64,000 nt of DNA from Tubiluchus corallicola (GCA_030141605.1 JAQGDQ010000433.1:1-64000); one strand, 5' to 3'. Counted from the stretch's first letter, positions 1-13,720 are shown. Numbers and translations are program-made. Notes: generated by a model not told the origin, from the letters alone.

Positions 1-335
1 TAGGCTTTTACCTAGGTTTTTTAATTGACTAATTGTGAGGATGGTGTTAGCAATACGTACGATACGTTTTTATTTGTACAACTACTAAAGTTTGTGTAGA
101 ATTAATTTGAATAATCAAAACTTAAAAACGAACAGTTAATTCATAGATTTTTCTAAAGGTTATACATGTCGTCCAATGTGTGAATTTGGTCCAGAAATTA
201 AACCCAGAAATTGATGACAGTATTTATAACCTGCAGTCAGGCACAAAACTTGACAAAGTTTTAGCTAAACCAGGTAAATGTATGAGCTGTGAAGGGTCTT
301 CTATTGTAAATCACAGTTGTAAGAATACACAGTAC

Positions 336-3300
336 CTTCTACTCCAAGTTCACCAGCATACTTCTTCATTAAATTGTGATCATTCAGGACAATGGATTTC
401 CATAACCTGCTTAATGACTTTCTGTTTTCAGGTTTTAAGTAGTCATAAAGTCCATGATCAAGGAGCACCAACTGAGCCTTACCGTCATTGCCTTTTCTTA
501 CTAAAACTGAAACGTAGAAATTGTTATCTGTTAAGTGGAAAAAAATTATTGCAAATTTATGCACCTTTGCATTTCCAATAACACTTGAAATTGAAGCTTA
601 TGAACTTCAGTTATATGTATTCACACTTTCACAGTCATTATATCAGGAAAAATCTTGCGACGACGGCAATTTAATTTGAAAATCACAACATACTGACAAC
701 AAAAGATCTTGCAATCATTTTAACCTAATACTAAGCTGAAAGAAAAATTCAATAAATCATAGATTAGCTACAACCATTTTTATAACTGTTGTAATTCCCT
801 TTGCAATTCCATAATTGATAGATGTAATTATGCTAACTAACACACACGCAATGTCCTAATAGCCACTAAATATGAACAAAAAAATTACATTATTTATCTC
901 ACAAGATTTTTAAAAACGTATAATTACATTTTCAGAAAAAATAAAGTTGCTTTCTTGTTTAATTTTACATGAATTGTATGTTAAAAACAGTTTTGTTGGG
1001 AAAATGTAAGCGCACAAATAAGTTTATGAAAAACAGACAGATAATTTGTGAAGCATTATGAAAAACTACACAAAGGCATCTCTATTGTTTTCTTCTAGCA
1101 TTAAAGAAGTATGAGGGAGCATGTTTGTGGACTTACTAGTGAAACAAAAACAGAAAGAGAAAGTGTGCAAAAAAATTGGTGAAAAAAGTTGGAGTCAAAG
1201 TATCAACTTTAGCTGCAAAACAATCACAATAAAGAGTTTCATAATTCACTTCTAAGAATTTTTTTTTCAAAAACTGACACGTTTTTCAGTAACGAAAAAA
1301 ATTTGTCTAGTCTACCTGCTCATTGATTTATAAAAAAGATTTTTACCATTTCCTGGATGTGGGTCAGCATGTACAAATCCAGTATGAAAAATCTGCTCAG
1401 CAAATACCTTTATCAACTTTTCATCAACCTAAAAATAAAAACACTTAAAATAAACATCGAAGAAACAGTTAAGCACATGGTGTAATGCAGTGCATATATT
1501 TAAAGCAACGAAAACCCTTTACTTACATAAAGCTAAAAAACATCTAGAAGTTTTATATCACTTACGTGCTGCCTTATTGCATAGAAAGCTTATGTTAATA
1601 GTAACATTGTATAAAGTTTGTAAATTTAAATTTACAGAGATGACCTTTAGGCGCAGGCATTTTATGGTAGGTCATTTGAAACCAGTTTAGATAACATTTC
1701 GTAAACTTTGGAAAATAATCAGAGCATTCATAGCACACTATTTGCTAACTTAGCAAAAGTATAATATACCATAGGTTGTCAATAAGATTAAAAACATGTT
1801 TTTTAATGTGGTGCACATTGGAAAGATGATTCAGTGACATTTTATCAATTGAAACAAACATTTAAATTTATCAAGAATTCTCTTTTCTAATTATGCAAGT
1901 ATTTCAAACAGGTAAGCATAATGCTAAGTAATATAACTTTGTGTGGAAAGTTTTTTTGGGACATACTTTCAATTTGCCCTTTCTTTCCCTTTATGCATTA
2001 CTAACTTCTTAAACACATTGTTTTCTTCATAAACAAGCATTGCAAATGTTCTTTTATATGTAACAACCGCAATGGTGTTAAAATATAAGAATTAAAAAGA
2101 AAAAAACGGATAATTATCTTAACGGATAATTGCAGGACCGCATAGAAACCATTTTAATATTGTATGCAAATTTTCACTAATAATCAGAATAGCCAAAGCA
2201 AGTTCTTACATCTTTCAGAGAAATTCCTTGTTTAACAATTCCTTCCCCATCATCAACTTTACAGCCCTCAATGTATTCCATCGTCAAAACACGCTGCAAA
2301 AGCAGACATAAAATACCATTACAAAAAAGTTCTGAGAAAACACATTCATGTGGTAAAGGCTTGTAAAGGCATTCAAGAAATTCACCTAACCTTATCACAA
2401 TGCAAAAACTCTACTGGAAAAAAGTGTTTTTTCAAATCTCCTAGGCAGGAAATTGCAGAGCAATCTTCAGAACAATGTCTAGCATTCAGGATTTATACAA
2501 AACATCAATTACATCACAAAGTGAAACACAGCTTGAAAAGTCAAAGAATTTGAAAAATAAGCTTACCTTACTGCATTTTTCCCAAATAACGCTTGGAACG
2601 TAAACATATTTCAGGTCGGACAACTCTCTTTTGCACCTTTCAGCATTTTTGCCTTCTTCCTCAAAGTCTAACTCGTTTGCTAAATTACCCTTTAGATCCT
2701 GAAAAATGTCAGCAGGAAACATTTTGTATTGTGGAGTTAAGACTCGCCACATTTAAAATATTTCCTGGATCCTGGACACATTCTATAAAAAAGGTATAAT
2801 TTTCTAATTTTCATTTCCCAACAAAACCTATGTGACACTACACCAGCAATAGTAAAGAGAGTGGCAAGAGAAGTCAAATTTAAAAGATTAAGTGGCAGAA
2901 ATTGTGACTGTTAAGCGTTTATTCTCTCAAAGTCACAATTTCTGTTTCTTAGGTTTAACTTTTGAACTTTACTTATATCGTTATATGTTCACTATTATTG
3001 TTGCTGTACAATATTGGTGAGGAAGTTAGGAGTAATATAGAAATGAAAATTAGAAAATTGGAAGTGTTTATGTTAAACATATTTAGAATACAGCTGGTTA
3101 AAAAATTTCATTTGCGAATCAAGGTATAACCTTTACCATTTCTCACTGCTTTTTTGTATTTCTGTAAGCATAGACTATAATATCACAATAAAAAACCACG
3201 TCATAACAGAAATAGCATTGAAGTGCAATTTGTTAAGTAATCTGTTTATAAGATATGTTTACATGAACCATGAAAAGTTTGTAAGTATTTATCATGCAGG

Positions 3301-6300
3301 ACTTAAAAAAATAAATTCTTTGTAAAGAAACAATGATTTTAGGTTCATTATAATGTAGATTTCCAAGTACAATATTATTCATGTTCTTTACACAGCTAGT
3401 GAGTCTTTCAAGTGGCTCTGTACGTATAAAGAAACAAGTCTCACCCACCTTCCTTCTTTTTATTGCTAATTGCCCTACTCAGTAATTAACTAGAAGTACT
3501 AAATATCTACGAATACCATTGAATTATTTGAATAAATTGTATGACAAGGTTTAAATATAATTTTTCTGTTGTCCATTTTTAGTGTCTCATTTAATTAAGC
3601 TGATTTTAGTTTATATTTCCATTTAGATTTAGATAACTTTATTTTCAATTACTTATTTTCCAAACACAGCGCATCACATGAAGTCATTTGCATTCAAAAA
3701 AGCAATGAATATTTTGGGGAAAAGAAAGTAGCACAGCTTTCGAGCCCTTCACTCTTTATATTTAGATACTTTACCTGTAGTGCCCATTTGAAAGTAAATG
3801 TGGGATGCATCCAAGCAATGATATCTAACAAAATCTCACATGTTCTTATATCACCAGAAAATCTATCTCTTAAGTCTATGTACTGCACCTGTTAGAAGTA
3901 ATAAAACATGTATGTTATTTAGAGTAGCTATAAACTACACAATCAGCTACCACTTGATGTTCAAATTTCTAAACTGGTTTTTACGTTAAATATTCTTTAT
4001 TTCAACACCAATTAATACCAATAAACCTTCCACTAAAACCAGATTAACCTATTTCTTATAAAATTTTTTCGTTTAGGTTTTTGCAAATAATATTTGTGCT
4101 TGCATAGCAAAATCGTCAATAAGTCGGCAATTAAGCTTTTCTAGTTATTCACATATCCTGGATCTTCATCTCATGAGGATCATTTTGATACCAAGCTCAT
4201 CGCTCCATGTTATTTCTGAGCTGAGACAATCCACATTGAAGTTGAGGTGCAGGCTACGCACTGAAAAATGTAATCTTGAGAAAAATGGTGTTAAAGTTAG
4301 CCAATGTTTTTTGTCGCGTCGCTACAAAACACTTAGCAACCGTACGAGTGTGGTTGCTATGGACTTTACAAGAGCAAATTGAAGTTACGTTTAAATCCAG
4401 TAGATGACTCCTCCTGATGAAGATCTGGTCTTGTCAACAGAAAAAAACCCGAAGCAAAATGGCTGCTTCCACGCGCTACAACTGGAGTTAGAAAATACGA
4501 GTCTTTTACAATTGCAGCACTAGCTTCTAGATGGAAAAGAGGGTAAGGAGTTATAAAATTAGATTTTTAGTATTTTTTAGACATTTTTCTGATAATTTGA
4601 TGATAGAATATAAAGGTCCAACATATTTAACATTTGGTTTCATAAAAATAAAAAAATCGACATTTGACCAAATTTTTGGTACTTTCTACTTTTTAGCATC
4701 ATAACGTAGTTTCAATTATGCCGACTTATGGACGGTTTTGGTTTGCAAGCACATATATGCAAAACAACTAACCTGATAAAATTCAGGTTGGAACAGTAGC
4801 TGATCCTAACATTTCAGCAATAAGAATATAGGATTCGATTGCAATTAGTAACTCTGGGAGAAACCTTTTTTATGGGGCAACAAAAATTCCCAAAAAGGCT
4901 TCTGGTTTGACCAGCTTAGGCCAAAGCAGGATGTTTTGCACAACAGCTGACCAGAAAGAAAATTCCAATTGATTCACATCCAATATTTAATAATCAAAAA
5001 AGAAAGTGTCAAAATGCCCAATGATTATCCAGAAAGTATTAAAATGCCCAAAATTTTGGTCTGCTGTGCTAAAACGAGATTGCGGTTCTGTGCACCTGCT
5101 TTGCTTATTCTTTTAATAGCTTTGTTATTATAACCTTCCAAGTAACAAAAATTACTTTTGCAGTGATGAAACGTTGAACACGGGGTTTTCAGGTAACAAA
5201 AATAAAATAATAACCTTAACAGCAACTTTCTGCCCATTTTCTAACTCTCCAATGTGAACTTGTGCTAAACTTGCAGCAGCTATGGCTTCATCTTCAAACT
5301 TATGAAACACTTCAGAAGGCAATTTTCCAAAATCCTCTAAAAACAACTGCTCCACCTACAGCATGAAAATAAGTCCATTTATAAAATGATTAATTATTTC
5401 TACAAAAGTTAAATTTTGCACTACATCCATCAAAGCTTTATTTATTATCCTGCTGTCTATGTATACTCACCATAATTTACAAAATTGTCAGAGACTCACC
5501 ATAATTTACAAAACCGAATGCCCTAGGTTGTGTCAGAGCAGAAAGCTAATCTAAAAATGTTACCAAGTGGTGTAAAATTGCAAAAATAAAATTCTCCTAC
5601 ATTGATTGACATTAATGATAACCAGTTTACTTTTGTCAAATATAGCAAGCATCATGCCGTACTATTTGATACCTATCAGGCTTGGAAATGCATGAAATAA
5701 AATTAGACTCTAAGCCATCTCTATTCTTGAACTGCCTGTGCGTAATACATATCTATATACATCAATATATTGTCAATACTAGTATTATGTTTAAACTTTA
5801 AAAAGTCTTATAAATTTTTTGAAGTTGAAACTGAAATTTGTAATTGACATAGTCAGAAAGTGGTAGCTTTTAAGAAAATAACACATCAGTTCCCTTCTAA
5901 TTAGAAAAAGCATGAGACATTACAAACCAGGGAAAGCTGAAACTGCAAAAAACTTAATGGTCAAAAACTTCATGTCTGTTTTGATTTAATTAGGTTTCTT
6001 ATGATGACCTTATTCGTGACAACTGGTTAATTATTACAAGTATAAAATTATACAAGCATCAACTGACTTAAAAGAAAGTTAACCATGATTTAGAAAAACA
6101 TCCTCAAGATGTTTTTAGCGAATGATCATTTGCAAAAACTTAAATATTAACTTTAAACACAAATTAAATACAAATCCTATGCATTATACAATCTCACACG
6201 TTCTAATTTTGTCATAAGCTATATCGTGTATACGTTAGGAGTAGCACATGTTTTAAATTGCAAAGACCTAAATCACCTAAGATTTACTATCACCTATTAT

Positions 6301-8052
6301 CTACTATTATTGCTAAATCACCTATTACCATCTAAGACATTCTAAATCTATTCCACAAAAACCATGATGATTCATAACTTATTGCAACCCAGCAACAAAC
6401 TGAAAAACATTGTATACAAAATCATAAAATACTAACACGTCAAAAGGATAGCAGTTACTAGAATACAGAACTTGTAAGCTGACTCTGTTACCTCATGAGC
6501 TTTCCGGATAAGTGCCTTGTCTTGTAAAGCGCTAAGTGTGTCAGTGTACTCTTTTGGTAGTATGTGATTCATTGATACTAACCCCTGCCCTAGTTTAATG
6601 TATAAACCGCCGTTTTGCAAGCAACCTCGGAGGATGTTGTCAGCAGCCCTTTTGTGGCAAGCTTTAATGGCATCAGCATATTCATTTGTGTCCTATCAAT
6701 AGTATTTTATGATCAACATTTCGGCACTTGAGGAATGTACAAATGATATTTATACAAAAATAAAATAAAACTTAAATAAGCTACATACTTTTATTTGTCA
6801 CGAAATACACAAACTAACTATCGTTGATTTTTGTGTGTATCAAGATCCAAAATTTTTATACGTCTGTAAACTTTTGAATATCAGCTTTGAATTTCAACTT
6901 TTGAACTTTTACATGAGGTGAAATATGTTTAATTTAAATATTGCATCACAACGCTTACATATTCCAATCCATACAAGTTCCACCAGTAATCAAAAGATAT
7001 TGTGAGTCCAACTCGGAAGGACCTACAATGAAATGTAATGAATAAAAGTAGGAAAAATCATGCAAAAGAATAAATGAGTGGTATAAAAACTTTTGTATAA
7101 AACACTTGTATGTATGCTTGCAAACCAAAACCGTCGGCATAGCCAAAACTACGTTATGATGCTTCAAAATAGAATGCACCAAAAATTTGGTCAAATGTCA
7201 ATTTTTTTGGTTTTTATAAAAACAAATGCTAAATATATTGGACTTTTAAATACTAAATACTATATAAATACTAAAAATCTAATTTTATAATCGCGTACCT
7301 ACTTATGTGCTTAAAAACTAGTACTACAATTGTAAAAATTTGTATTTTCAAATTTCGATGGTAGTTCGTTGGAGTAGTCACTTTGCTTCGGTTTTTTTCT
7401 ATTGCCAAGCCCAAATCTTCGTCAGGAAGAGCCATTTACTGGATTTAAACATAACTTCAATGTGTCCTTGCAAAGTCCGTAGGAACCAACATTTGTGTGG
7501 TTGCTAAGTGTTTTATAGAAACGCTTCAAAAAACAATGGCTAACTATAACAGCGATTTTTTCAAGGTTACATTTTCACTGTGTAGCCTGCACCTTAACTT
7601 CAATGTGGATGATCTCAGTTTAGAAATAACATAGAGCAATAAGTTTGGTATCAAAATGATCATTGCAAAATGGAGATTCAGAATATGTGAATAACTAGAA
7701 AAGATTAATTTCCGACTTATGGACAGTTTTGCTATCCAAGCACACATATAGTTCAACATAGCACAAAGCATTTTACATGTTGTATAAATAATACTGACAG
7801 TAAATGTAATTACCTGAAAAATCTATGAAACCCTTCAAAGGTTCCTCTTAATCGTCGCCTCTCATGGAGTGAGAGTGAAGCATAGTAACCAATCAGCGAA
7901 CCCGGAATGAACAATGTAATATATATTCCCTTCCCTGCTAAGAGTTTTTTCCTAGAAGACCCATGACTAGCAAATCTTCTAAAGACACGTGCAACATTAT
8001 ACATAAGAAACCGTCGAGAAATTGCCTGCAAACAAATAAATGAACGAATCAT
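336..8052 (-). CDS. ADCK5: ADCK5-like UbiB/ABC1 atypical kinase (3' end off the window)
   Basis: Nine exons join in frame across GT-AG introns, in coding order: 8052(or 8004)-7814, 7022-6959, 6692-6492, 5355-5215, 3888-3775, 2698-2567, 2293-2210, 1428-1347, 506-336. From the ATG at 8004 this gives about 393 codons, and the last phase-1 exon runs on past the left edge. Visible motifs are the UbiB KxGQ (YIKLGQGL), the Ala-rich loop ([11 protein letters not shown]), the VAVK lysine, ELDFEEEG (ExD), the catalytic loop HADPHPGN and DHGLY in place of DFG. Phrases such as [12 protein letters not shown] and [10 protein letters not shown] point to ADCK5 rather than ADCK1. The N-terminus [20 protein letters not shown] is Arg-rich and lacks acidic residues, like a mitochondrial presequence, and a hydrophobic segment [16 protein letters not shown] follows. 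Family members are mitochondrial and linked to lipid or coenzyme Q biology; substrates are inferred. A good acceptor at 8026-8025 suggests a 5' UTR intron, which would make 8004 the real start. Confidence 0.93.
1815..2010 (-). repeat. Degenerate copy of an interspersed repeat family (R1)
   Basis: This stretch matches, imperfectly, the segment at 58960-59110. Both have a cattTTA...TTGAAA stretch, then CTTTTCTA, CAGGTAAGCATAATGCTAAG, TAATATAACTTTG and AAAGTTTTTTGGGACATA. It is one of about eight scattered copies in the window and lies in an ADCK5 intron. Confidence 0.55.
2795..3065. repeat. Foldback inverted repeat in an ADCK5 intron
   Basis: The left end reads ATTTTCTAATTTTCATTTC near 2798. 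The right end carries its reverse complement, GAAATGAAAATTAGAAAATT, near 3040. Inside, AGAAATTGTGACT (about 2897) is mirrored by AGTCACAATTTCT (about 2931). The two arms can fold into one long hairpin, as expected of a small non-autonomous DNA transposon. Confidence 0.7.
4095..4757 (+). mobile_element. MITE family M1, copy 1 (about 660 bp)
   Basis: The left end TGTGCTTGCATAGCAAAATC...AAGTCGGCA and the right end TGCCGACTTATGGACGG...TTGCAAGCACA form imperfect terminal inverted repeats of about 35 bp. The interior has no coding capacity. Related copies lie at 7111-7750 (reversed) and 20218-20693. This copy sits in an ADCK5 intron. The ends are flanked by TA-rich sequence, as with TA-targeting elements. 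Confidence 0.8.
7111..7750 (-). mobile_element. MITE family M1, copy 2 (inverted)
   Basis: Same family as 4095-4757 in reverse orientation. It starts TATGCTTGCAAACCAAAACC and ends TCCGACTTATGGACAG...CCAAGCACACATATA. The interior matches copy 1 through GATCATTTTGATACCAA and its complement. It lies in the first ADCK5 coding intron, and its right end is about 60 bp from the exon ending at 7814. Confidence 0.8.
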
Positions 8053-10096
8053 TCAACTACACATGCTGTTAGCTTTAATGCGAAATTTTCTAATACGCTC
8101 AATATTTTGAACCATAAAAACATATTTTTTATCAGTTTATTAACGACTATAATCTCAACCTGGTTAATTTTTGCTAATTACTAATTTCAATATACATGTA
8201 TATGATGTATAAGATACTGAAAATTTGTCATCCTAGCACAAGAATAACACGGTGAATAAATACTACAGTACTACTATCAATACCACCACCACAATGACTT
8301 ACAATGTATTATATATTGATCGGGGTAGCGCTTTTATTGTGGCACAAACCAGCATAGAAAAAATGGTAAATTGCGAAATTGGTTTTATCGGCGAACCTTA
8401 CTGGAGGATGTAACCAAGCTTATATACTAACCGACAATATAAACTTTGAGAGGGATTTCCTCTTAGAAGTTGTAAGTCTTGTTCTGTATTTTTTTATGTT
8501 TGTATTTGCTATTTAGAATGTGCATAAATAATCTAGCAGTCACTTTGTTCAAGTATTATAGTTGTTCCCAGACAGAAGTGGCATTCATACTCTTGCTACA
8601 GTTGAAACAGTGACTCCTGACAGAAAAATTATGAACTTACTAGTTTGCAGGACCTGCTTTTCAACATATACATAAAAAGAAGCTTTTCAAGATTTAGAAT
8701 CTTGTAGATTTTGTGGCAGAATTTAATTAAAAAACTGATGAATTATGTAAGGTGTCCTCGGATAGCATTTGTTGTATCAGTATCAGCATACTGGTGTAAT
8801 TACCTGAAAATGAGAAAGAATAAAATTTATTCCTGTGGAAAAATGTTACATGTAAAAATGCTATGTTAACATTACCAGTCAGACACTAACTACTGAAGTT
8901 AATCGGTCAATAGCTGTATATGACTTAATGTAAGTACATTTTTCATGTATGAAAAATTCTGCATACCAGAATTTAGATCTCATTTGAGGCCTCCAAAATA
9001 CCCTTAAACACAGGATAATGCATTGGGCTGGGCTGCTGGGGGAGCTTACAGTTCTTCCCCCACCCCCATAGTTGGTTGCATGCATTGTTCTATGACCCAC
9101 TGCACACCACTGATACTAAGTTAAGTTATCATTTTAGCTACATTATAAAAATAACTTGATTCGCAATATACTGATTGGGAAAGTATGTGTATTGCGATAC
9201 GAACAGTATGGAAAAATAATCTGTATAATCCTGAATTATCCAAAGTTCAAGATTGAGGAAATCTGGCAAGGCGGGCTACTTCACAATTTTCTGTAGAACA
9301 AGAGCTAACTTTTATATCACCATTATTATCTTTAGACAGTAGATATATAGTAGACCTACTACCTAAATTATAAGTGTAATAATTAATAAATGAGACTCTT
9401 ACTTTACTCCCACCCATTTTGCGTTCACTGTGTTTACTTCATACTGGGCAATAACACGCAAAAGTGGCAAATGCAGCCCGTTGAATGAAACTAAAAATTC
9501 ACATGTTGTGCGCAGTTGCTGCTATCTATTGGACAAAAGATAAAGCAAAAACCTGCGCATAACTGAACACGTCACAATATGGAGAGGGAGTACTCATGAC
9601 TGTGGTAAACAGGGAAGCAGTGTATTCTCCCGCCCGGGGCCACCCCATAGTACATGGCTAGGTAAAACAAGGTGAAGCGGTACACTGTAATGTCGAGCCA
9701 ACGCAAAAATCCATGTATGTGCACTTTGTTAGAAACATCATAGTACATATTTTGCCGATGATTTCCAAACTGCGAGGTACATAATAATCTAATGTCTAAT
9801 GAACTCCATTAAACATCTATAACAAATGTTTGCTCGCCCTACTAACTTAAAAGCATATTTATAAAAACTTTGTTTGATATATTACCGGCAAAAATTAGCT
9901 TTCAAAAACCAGACCTCTGACCTAGATTCAAGCATCGGGCTCACCTTGGCTTGTGCCACACTACTCAAAATTAATGTAATTTAACAGCAGAGGTGAATTA
10001 AGCATTCAGTGCCCCATGACATAACCTTTGTAAAGCTTTGAAGCTCTGTACAAAAAGAATCGGAAGGAGTTTACAATTCCCCATGCGATTTAAACA

Positions 10097-10151
10097 CCCT
10101 AACCCTAACTCCAACCACAGCCCCAACCCTAACCGTAACCCTAACCCTAAC
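10097..10151 (-). repeat. Degenerate interstitial telomere-like repeat (CCCTAA)n
   Basis: About nine hexamer-like units, CCCTAACCCTAACTCCAACC then ...CCCTAACCGTAACCCTAACC. Most are CCCTAA or one change away, the complement of TTAGGG. The tract is short and impure, so it is an internal relic and not a chromosome end. Confidence 0.75.
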
Positions 10152-10629
10152 TTAAATAAATACGGAGCTTTTATGCCAAAAATAATAAAATATTACAAAT
10201 TTCTTGCACCATGTCATTGTAAGATATAAGTTACGCAGAAATTAAATTATAAATAGTTATCAACGAAGTGATAATTACTTTTTTCATCATAAAAACTAAA
10301 TTTGGCTGCGTAAACTGGGTTACTTTAAACAAGAAAGCTAAATTTTGTCATATTTAGCTACTCAGTCCACACTGCTAGCTAAAAAGAAGCCATTTATGGT
10401 TATGTAAAAGGGGAGCTGTTTCCGTCTCGACTATGGATTCTCATATTAGGTAGGATGCGCATTATATGCATGATCAATTGAACACCAATCTTGTTATATA
10501 TCTCGCACTTGTAATGATAAACGTGCGCACATGTATTCCATTATGTTAGCAAAGTTATTATTTTCACCAAAAGGTGCAGGTAAATTTTAAGTGAATTATG
10601 TTATTATGTAATATTAAGTAACTACATAT

Positions 10630-10743
10630 TAAGACGGTTTTGCGCAACAAATTGCGAGAGAAGTTCGCACGTGCAACTTTACTCTCAGAGAGAAGTTGCG
10701 CAACGAGTTACGAGAGAAGTGTCTACATCTGAACGCGCCATTA
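10630..10743. repeat. Short inverted-repeat element M3, degraded copy
   Basis: Contains paired GCGCAAC...GCGAGAGAAGTT and GAGAGAAGTTGCGCAAC blocks and ends in TCTGAACGCGCC. The same end occurs at 38537-38549, and its complement GGCGCGTTCAGA starts the copy at 27843. This looks like a non-autonomous DNA transposon family. Confidence 0.5.
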
Positions 10744-11188
10744 GTCAGTAAATATACAGATACTTTAAAGTGACTTAATTAAAAGTACGAATCCACGCCA
10801 ACGCGCTGCTCTGCTATTGGACTTAGACAAGGCTGAGCCACGTTAGTTGACGTAACAGAAATACAGGCTAATCATACAGCGTACTTTAATAAAGAGATGG
10901 CGTTATTTTGAAATTTCTGATGATCCTAGTTTAGGCAATTCACTGTGTGACTTGTGTTGCATCTTACTTTTTATCTTCCGTTACTAGTAATGTGAACAAA
11001 ATGTATACTTAAGCTATCATTTGAACGGCTGATTTAGTTTCACATGCTGTCATGTACATGTATGTGAAAAAGTGATAATTTTTTGCCCTTAATCAGCAAG
11101 ATTCTTTACTTTACATTTTACTGGATAAATTGATTGCGTATAATTGAAGCGTGTGAACATTTGTGGTAGCAAAACTGGTAAAAAGAAA

Positions 11189-12934
11189 ATGGTGGATCAC
11201 ATCCTTGTTCTTCTAATCCAGTATACAATAATCTTCGTCTGCTTCACATTGAATTTTCTGGTGTTGTTGGTATTTCACTATGAGAAAGTGTTTGAAATTA
11301 CCAAATATTATTTCTTCGCCAGTCTTTCGGCTGCAAACCTGCTCCAAACCTGTGGTTATTTTGCTGCCATTCTTGGGCGCCATCTTGGTGACGTCACATG
11401 TGTGTATTGCATTGTGACATTCAGTGTGATCCAGTGTGCCATCTCCGCGATTATGAATTTGATTTTTGCCATTACTTTGGACAGATACATGAGTGTGACG
11501 CGGCCATTCTGGTATTGCAAGTACGTTACGTTGGGCAAAGCCAGACTGGTGGTTGCTGGTATCTGGTTGGTGGCATTATTCTTTGGCATCTTCTCCGTTC
11601 TTGCCAGTCGTACTTACGAAGAAAATCATTGTAACTACGTTCGCATGTACTCTACATTCTACATCGTAATGGTGTCTAACATATGTTTCTTTGTGCCAGT
11701 TCTGTTGATGTTAGTCATGTACATTCATCTATTTATTGTGGCAAGACGACATTTGAGGCAGATAAGAAATGTGCCACCATCAGTGATTACTGTTTCCGGA
11801 ATTCAGTCTGAAGGACAAGGATCGCAGCCAATGGCAGCGGCAGCACAGGTAGGTCCATTGGTTCTTCCACTTAACTCGATGCGTCTGGTAAATTAGAGAC
11901 TAGCAACACGAAATCCTTACCCTTGTGAAAACGAGCTGTCAGTGTTTAATAACATCCCATAATTGCTCAAACGCATAGGCTCACACTAAGCATGTCAAAG
12001 CTGTTTGAGAATTTGTTTTCGTTTATGATAGCCTAAAATGTCAGTTTAATTAATAGCTCTGACGGAAACAAAATTTAATAAAGAAAGTGTTCCAGTTATT
12101 GGTGAAAACATTAGTAATTGACAATGTTGATAGAAACGATATTAACAGAAACAGTAACAGTTAATGGAAATAATACTAAATGTGGATAAAATACATTTCA
12201 TCGTCATTGGTGGTAAACTGCAGCCTACATTTGATTTAATTTTGCCATCTAGCTTCCCTTTTCCCATAACGGCGCCTTTTCTAGATAAGCTGTTACGTCG
12301 TAGTTTAATTCTCGCGCTATAAAAAAGAAACGTTCGTTTTTTTGGTTAAAAAAATTCCTTGCTATTGCATGTCAGTCAACTTTAGTCCATGTTATTTATG
12401 CTCTCGAAGTGACATGAGATGTGAAGAAAGTAACATAGGATAAAGACTGTAAAGTCTGTAAACGATATCATAATTTTTTATGATCATTTAGGCCTATAGA
12501 TGATGTATAGACTGTCAAGGAAATGTTAAAGGTTTTGAAACAGTCACTCTCATGTCACTTATTTAGAAACAAATTACAAATTAAAACTGTATTTTTTTAT
12601 TTAGACTAACAAGAAGAAAAGGTTCTCCATGAACGTGAATATGCGTGCGCAAGTACGCAGTGCCGTCACAATCGCCATTGTTTTTGGGGCATTTCTCATC
12701 ACGTGGTTTCCCATGACCATTATCAGTATTCTGGCTTCTTTTGGACGGATAGATGAAGGTCATTTTGATAAACCGAATCTTATTGGTGCCCTTGGTTCCT
12801 GCAATGCTTTTCTTAATCCAATCATCTATGTGATCAGAAGTAAAGACTTCAGGGACGCACTTATTCGAAGAGTTAGAAGCTTGTGGACACGAGTTACAGG
12901 AGACGAAAACTTAATATCAACAACAACAAGGTGA
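11189..12934 (+). CDS. Class A (rhodopsin-like) G-protein-coupled receptor
   Basis: Two exons, 11189-11848 and 12605-12934, join in phase 0 (CAG/GTAGGT donor, TTTAG acceptor) to give 329 aa. The first in-frame ATG is at 11189; an in-frame stop lies just upstream at 11141. The N-terminus is only about 4 residues long. Landmarks: N22 (1.50) in TM1; TM2 with N50 where class A usually has Asp 2.50; C71 paired with C148 in loop 2; DRY at 98-100; W126 in TM4; P170 in TM5; TWFP at 253-256 in TM6 instead of CWxP; NPIIY at 291-295; a helix-8-like RSKDFRDA; and a basic C-tail. The single intron falls in the third cytoplasmic loop. The very short N-terminus resembles adenosine, melanocortin and similar small-ligand receptors, but the ligand cannot be assigned. 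It acts at the plasma membrane through G proteins. Confidence 0.92.
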
Positions 12935-13426
12935 TTTCATCATTGATGTCACGTACAGCTCTGTTGTACCATATTGTCATATGCTTCACTGTTAGACCTG
13001 CTGGTCAGAGCTTTCAGTTGAAATGTCCAAAGACGATTCTCGTGAATCATAAACTTTCCCATTTATAAACCTTTATTTGAATTTTTACTCTTTCCAATAT
13101 AGCCTTTCTGCCATGTTATGAAATTAGTGAAACACCAAGTACCTCACCGGCAAATTCGGGAATTGCCACAGATGTACATTTGACAAGGTCAACTTTAGTT
13201 TTTGTGTATCTTAGAAGTTGAAGTTAGTATTTGAACTTCATGACTTCTAGTAAAGCGTCATCCACGTTTTTAACCTATTCCTTATTCTTTTAAATTTCGT
13301 ATTTGGCTATTTTTTGTGTATGCGGACTTTTTATAATATTGTTTTTTAAAATCCCTGCCTCGCATTTTTCGCGGATCTAATTATCTGTCTTTCTTTCCCT
13401 CTCCCTCTCCTCTCTCTCGATTTCGC

Positions 13427-13720
<294 letters not shown>

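Larger units (their letters stand above)
8053..11188. other. Non-genic interval between ADCK5 and the GPCR
   Basis: No exon with recognisable protein similarity on either strand. It contains the telomere-like tract at 10097-10151 and a GAACGCGCC-ended repeat at 10630-10743. The 5' ends of the divergent ADCK5 and GPCR genes face this interval, so it should hold both promoters, but I see no defined promoter element. Confidence 0.5.

Noticed and set aside
336-8052. Identity as ADCK1 or COQ8
   Set aside because: The blocks [22 protein letters not shown] and [10 protein letters not shown] and the exon 1 segment [12 protein letters not shown] fit ADCK5 better than ADCK1 or the ADCK3/4 branch.
11144-11188. 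Longer GPCR N-terminus from a TTG codon
   Set aside because: The first ATG in the frame is at 11189; an upstream stop at 11141 closes the frame.
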